This document shows positions 5,479 through 6,401 of a DNA stretch of 6,401 bases, piece after piece. The notes beneath the pieces are model-generated. The model was not told the origin of the DNA. It made no database searches and was given only the letters and a program-made list of their open reading frames with translations. This stretch comes from Candidatus Sumerlaeota bacterium (lineage in GTDB: Bacteria; Sumerlaeota; T1SED10-198M), in contig PWGE01000177.1 in the NCBI GenBank assembly GCA_003554345.1, forward strand, positions 1-6,401. The letters run 5' to 3'. The translations under genes were made by a program, and so were the position numbers. Numbering within the stretch: the first letter of the stretch is position 1; the number at the start of each line of letters is the position of its first letter.

Positions 5479-6401
5479 ATGAATAAAATATTGCGATATC
5501 ACCAATGGTTGCTATTCGTTTTAATCAGTGTGGGGATAATTATGGCACATACAATGTTTGCCATGCCTGTAGAACTTCAATTTGATCCGGCTGTAGAAGG
5601 TGGCACCCCCCATCTCACAATAAAACCCATTGAAGAAGAACCTGTCCTTTACCTCGAGTCCTATTATCTTGATAACCAGGATGATACCCAAACTCTTGAA
5701 GAGAGGGTTATGGTGATATCCGACGTCCAGCAATATGCTCTGCCGGTACGAGAAGAAAACGAGATTATTGGCATACGTGTCGAACATATTACTGACTCAG
5801 GGAGGGAATTACTTCGAGAGTGGCGTGCACTCTATCTACAGGGTAAAAAAGTAACTGATTACAAGGGTTCTGCTAAACTGAAAAAACCGTCTGATTTTGA
5901 AGCATACTGGAATAAAACTCTGAGCGAAATATCAGATATTCCCATGGAACCGGAAATAACGCCCGTACCTGAAAAAGACCCGCAGACCGGCAGACTTTAC
6001 CGTGTACGTTTAAAATCATACGGAAATGTACCCATTATAGCCTGGTATTACGTTCCCAAAGAACTGGACATCCTTTCTGAGCAAATGCCGGAAAGAAAGT
6101 TTCCAGCCATCCAGATTATGCCCGGCTGGGGCGCAGAACAGCCCCCTATGGACCGCACAGGAGAAGGATTTATCACCTTTTCACTGAATCCCCGCAGTCA
6201 TGGACCCAGTAAAGAATTTTTCGAAACGCCTGTTCCCCATCACCTCTGGAACATTGAAAACCCGGGGAAATACTACTACCGTAAGGCATATATGGACTGT
6301 ATACGAGGAATAGATTTTCTGGAATCCCGTCCCGAAGTGGACTCCCATAACATAGGAGTAGAAGGAGGTAGCCAGGGAGGAGCATTCGCCCTTGCTACGG
6401 C
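5479..6401 (+). CDS. Exported acetyl xylan esterase-like carbohydrate esterase (AXE1 family), 5' part
   Basis: The frame stays open to the window end: 307 codons visible, 3' end missing. Residues 1-28 look like a signal peptide (MNKILRYHQW, hydrophobic 11-23, possible cut after MFA). Residues about 30-125 are a beta-rich N-terminal domain. From about 136 the AXE1 (PF05448) alpha/beta hydrolase begins: KPSDFEAYWNKTLSE (136-150), IQIMPGWGAE (211-220) at the oxyanion-loop position, YYYRKAYMDCIRGIDFLESR (265-284), and VEGGSQGGAF with nucleophile Ser298 in the GGSQGG elbow. The catalytic Asp and His would lie beyond the window. Members remove acetyl groups from xylan, xylo-oligosaccharides or other acetylated compounds; an exported protein would act outside the membrane. 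PGW replaces the commoner HGY at the oxyanion loop. Family call is firm, substrate inferred. Its start sits 18 bp after the gap terminator. Confidence 0.93.
   Translation, partial: MNKILRYHQWLLFVLISVGIIMAHTMFAMPVELQFDPAVEGGTPHLTIKPIEEEPVLYLESYYLDNQDDTQTLEERVMVISDVQQYALPVREENEIIGIRVEHITDSGRELLREWRALYLQGKKVTDYKGSAKLKKPSDFEAYWNKTLSEISDIPMEPEITPVPEKDPQTGRLYRVRLKSYGNVPIIAWYYVPKELDILSEQMPERKFPAIQIMPGWGAEQPPMDRTGEGFITFSLNPRSHGPSKEFFETPVPHHLWNIENPGKYYYRKAYMDCIRGIDFLESRPEVDSHNIGVEGGSQGGAFALAT

Overview
The window holds four protein-coding genes, two of them cut by the window edges. It carries no RNA gene, insertion sequence, CRISPR array or phage gene that I can see. Base composition is moderate, intergenic DNA is AT-rich, Shine-Dalgarno sites are strong (GGGAGGT, GGAGG), and three terminators are the hairpin-plus-T-tract type. 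This is a bacterial chromosome. The exported phosphodiester glycosidase is strikingly acidic (about 125 Asp/Glu against about 33 Lys/Arg, counted by hand), while the cytosolic GAPDH is near balance (about 45 against 38). That pattern fits a salt- or soda-lake bacterium that excludes salt from its cytoplasm. My best but weak guess is an anaerobic fermenter of the Halanaerobiales/Firmicutes kind; the sequence alone does not settle the phylum.

Layout. Positions 2-1684 (+) are the 3' part of a gene for a large, acidic, beta-propeller-like protein, closed by a strong terminator (1721-1758). About 330 bp without a recognisable gene follow. Convergent to it, 2142-3887 (-) encodes a secreted phosphodiester glycosidase (NAGPA-type domain) with two C-terminal golvesin/xanthan-lyase-like beta domains; its terminator is 2091-2133 and its probable promoter lies near 3929-3956. 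A divergent intergenic region of about 500 bp leads to gap (4386-5387, +), a class I glyceraldehyde-3-phosphate dehydrogenase with a near-consensus extended -10 promoter overlapped by a perfect AT-rich inverted repeat. gap has its own terminator (5422-5460). Only 18 bp later begins an exported AXE1-family acetyl-xylan-esterase-like carbohydrate esterase (5479 to beyond 6401).

How they fit together. Three of the four genes appear to encode exported proteins, and two of those resemble carbohydrate-active enzymes (phosphodiester glycosidase, carbohydrate esterase). This suggests a glycan-processing or cell-surface neighbourhood with the housekeeping glycolytic gene gap placed among them, apart from pgk and tpi within the visible window. 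Gene orientations and separate terminators argue that the first three are independent transcription units. The esterase may depend partly on read-through from gap.

I do not see a clearly new multi-gene system. The points most worth a second look are a similar C-terminal tail (E-x-[LV]-T...D...W-x-L-[FY]) on the two convergent proteins, the inverted repeat over the gap promoter, and the lack of promoter space in front of the esterase.
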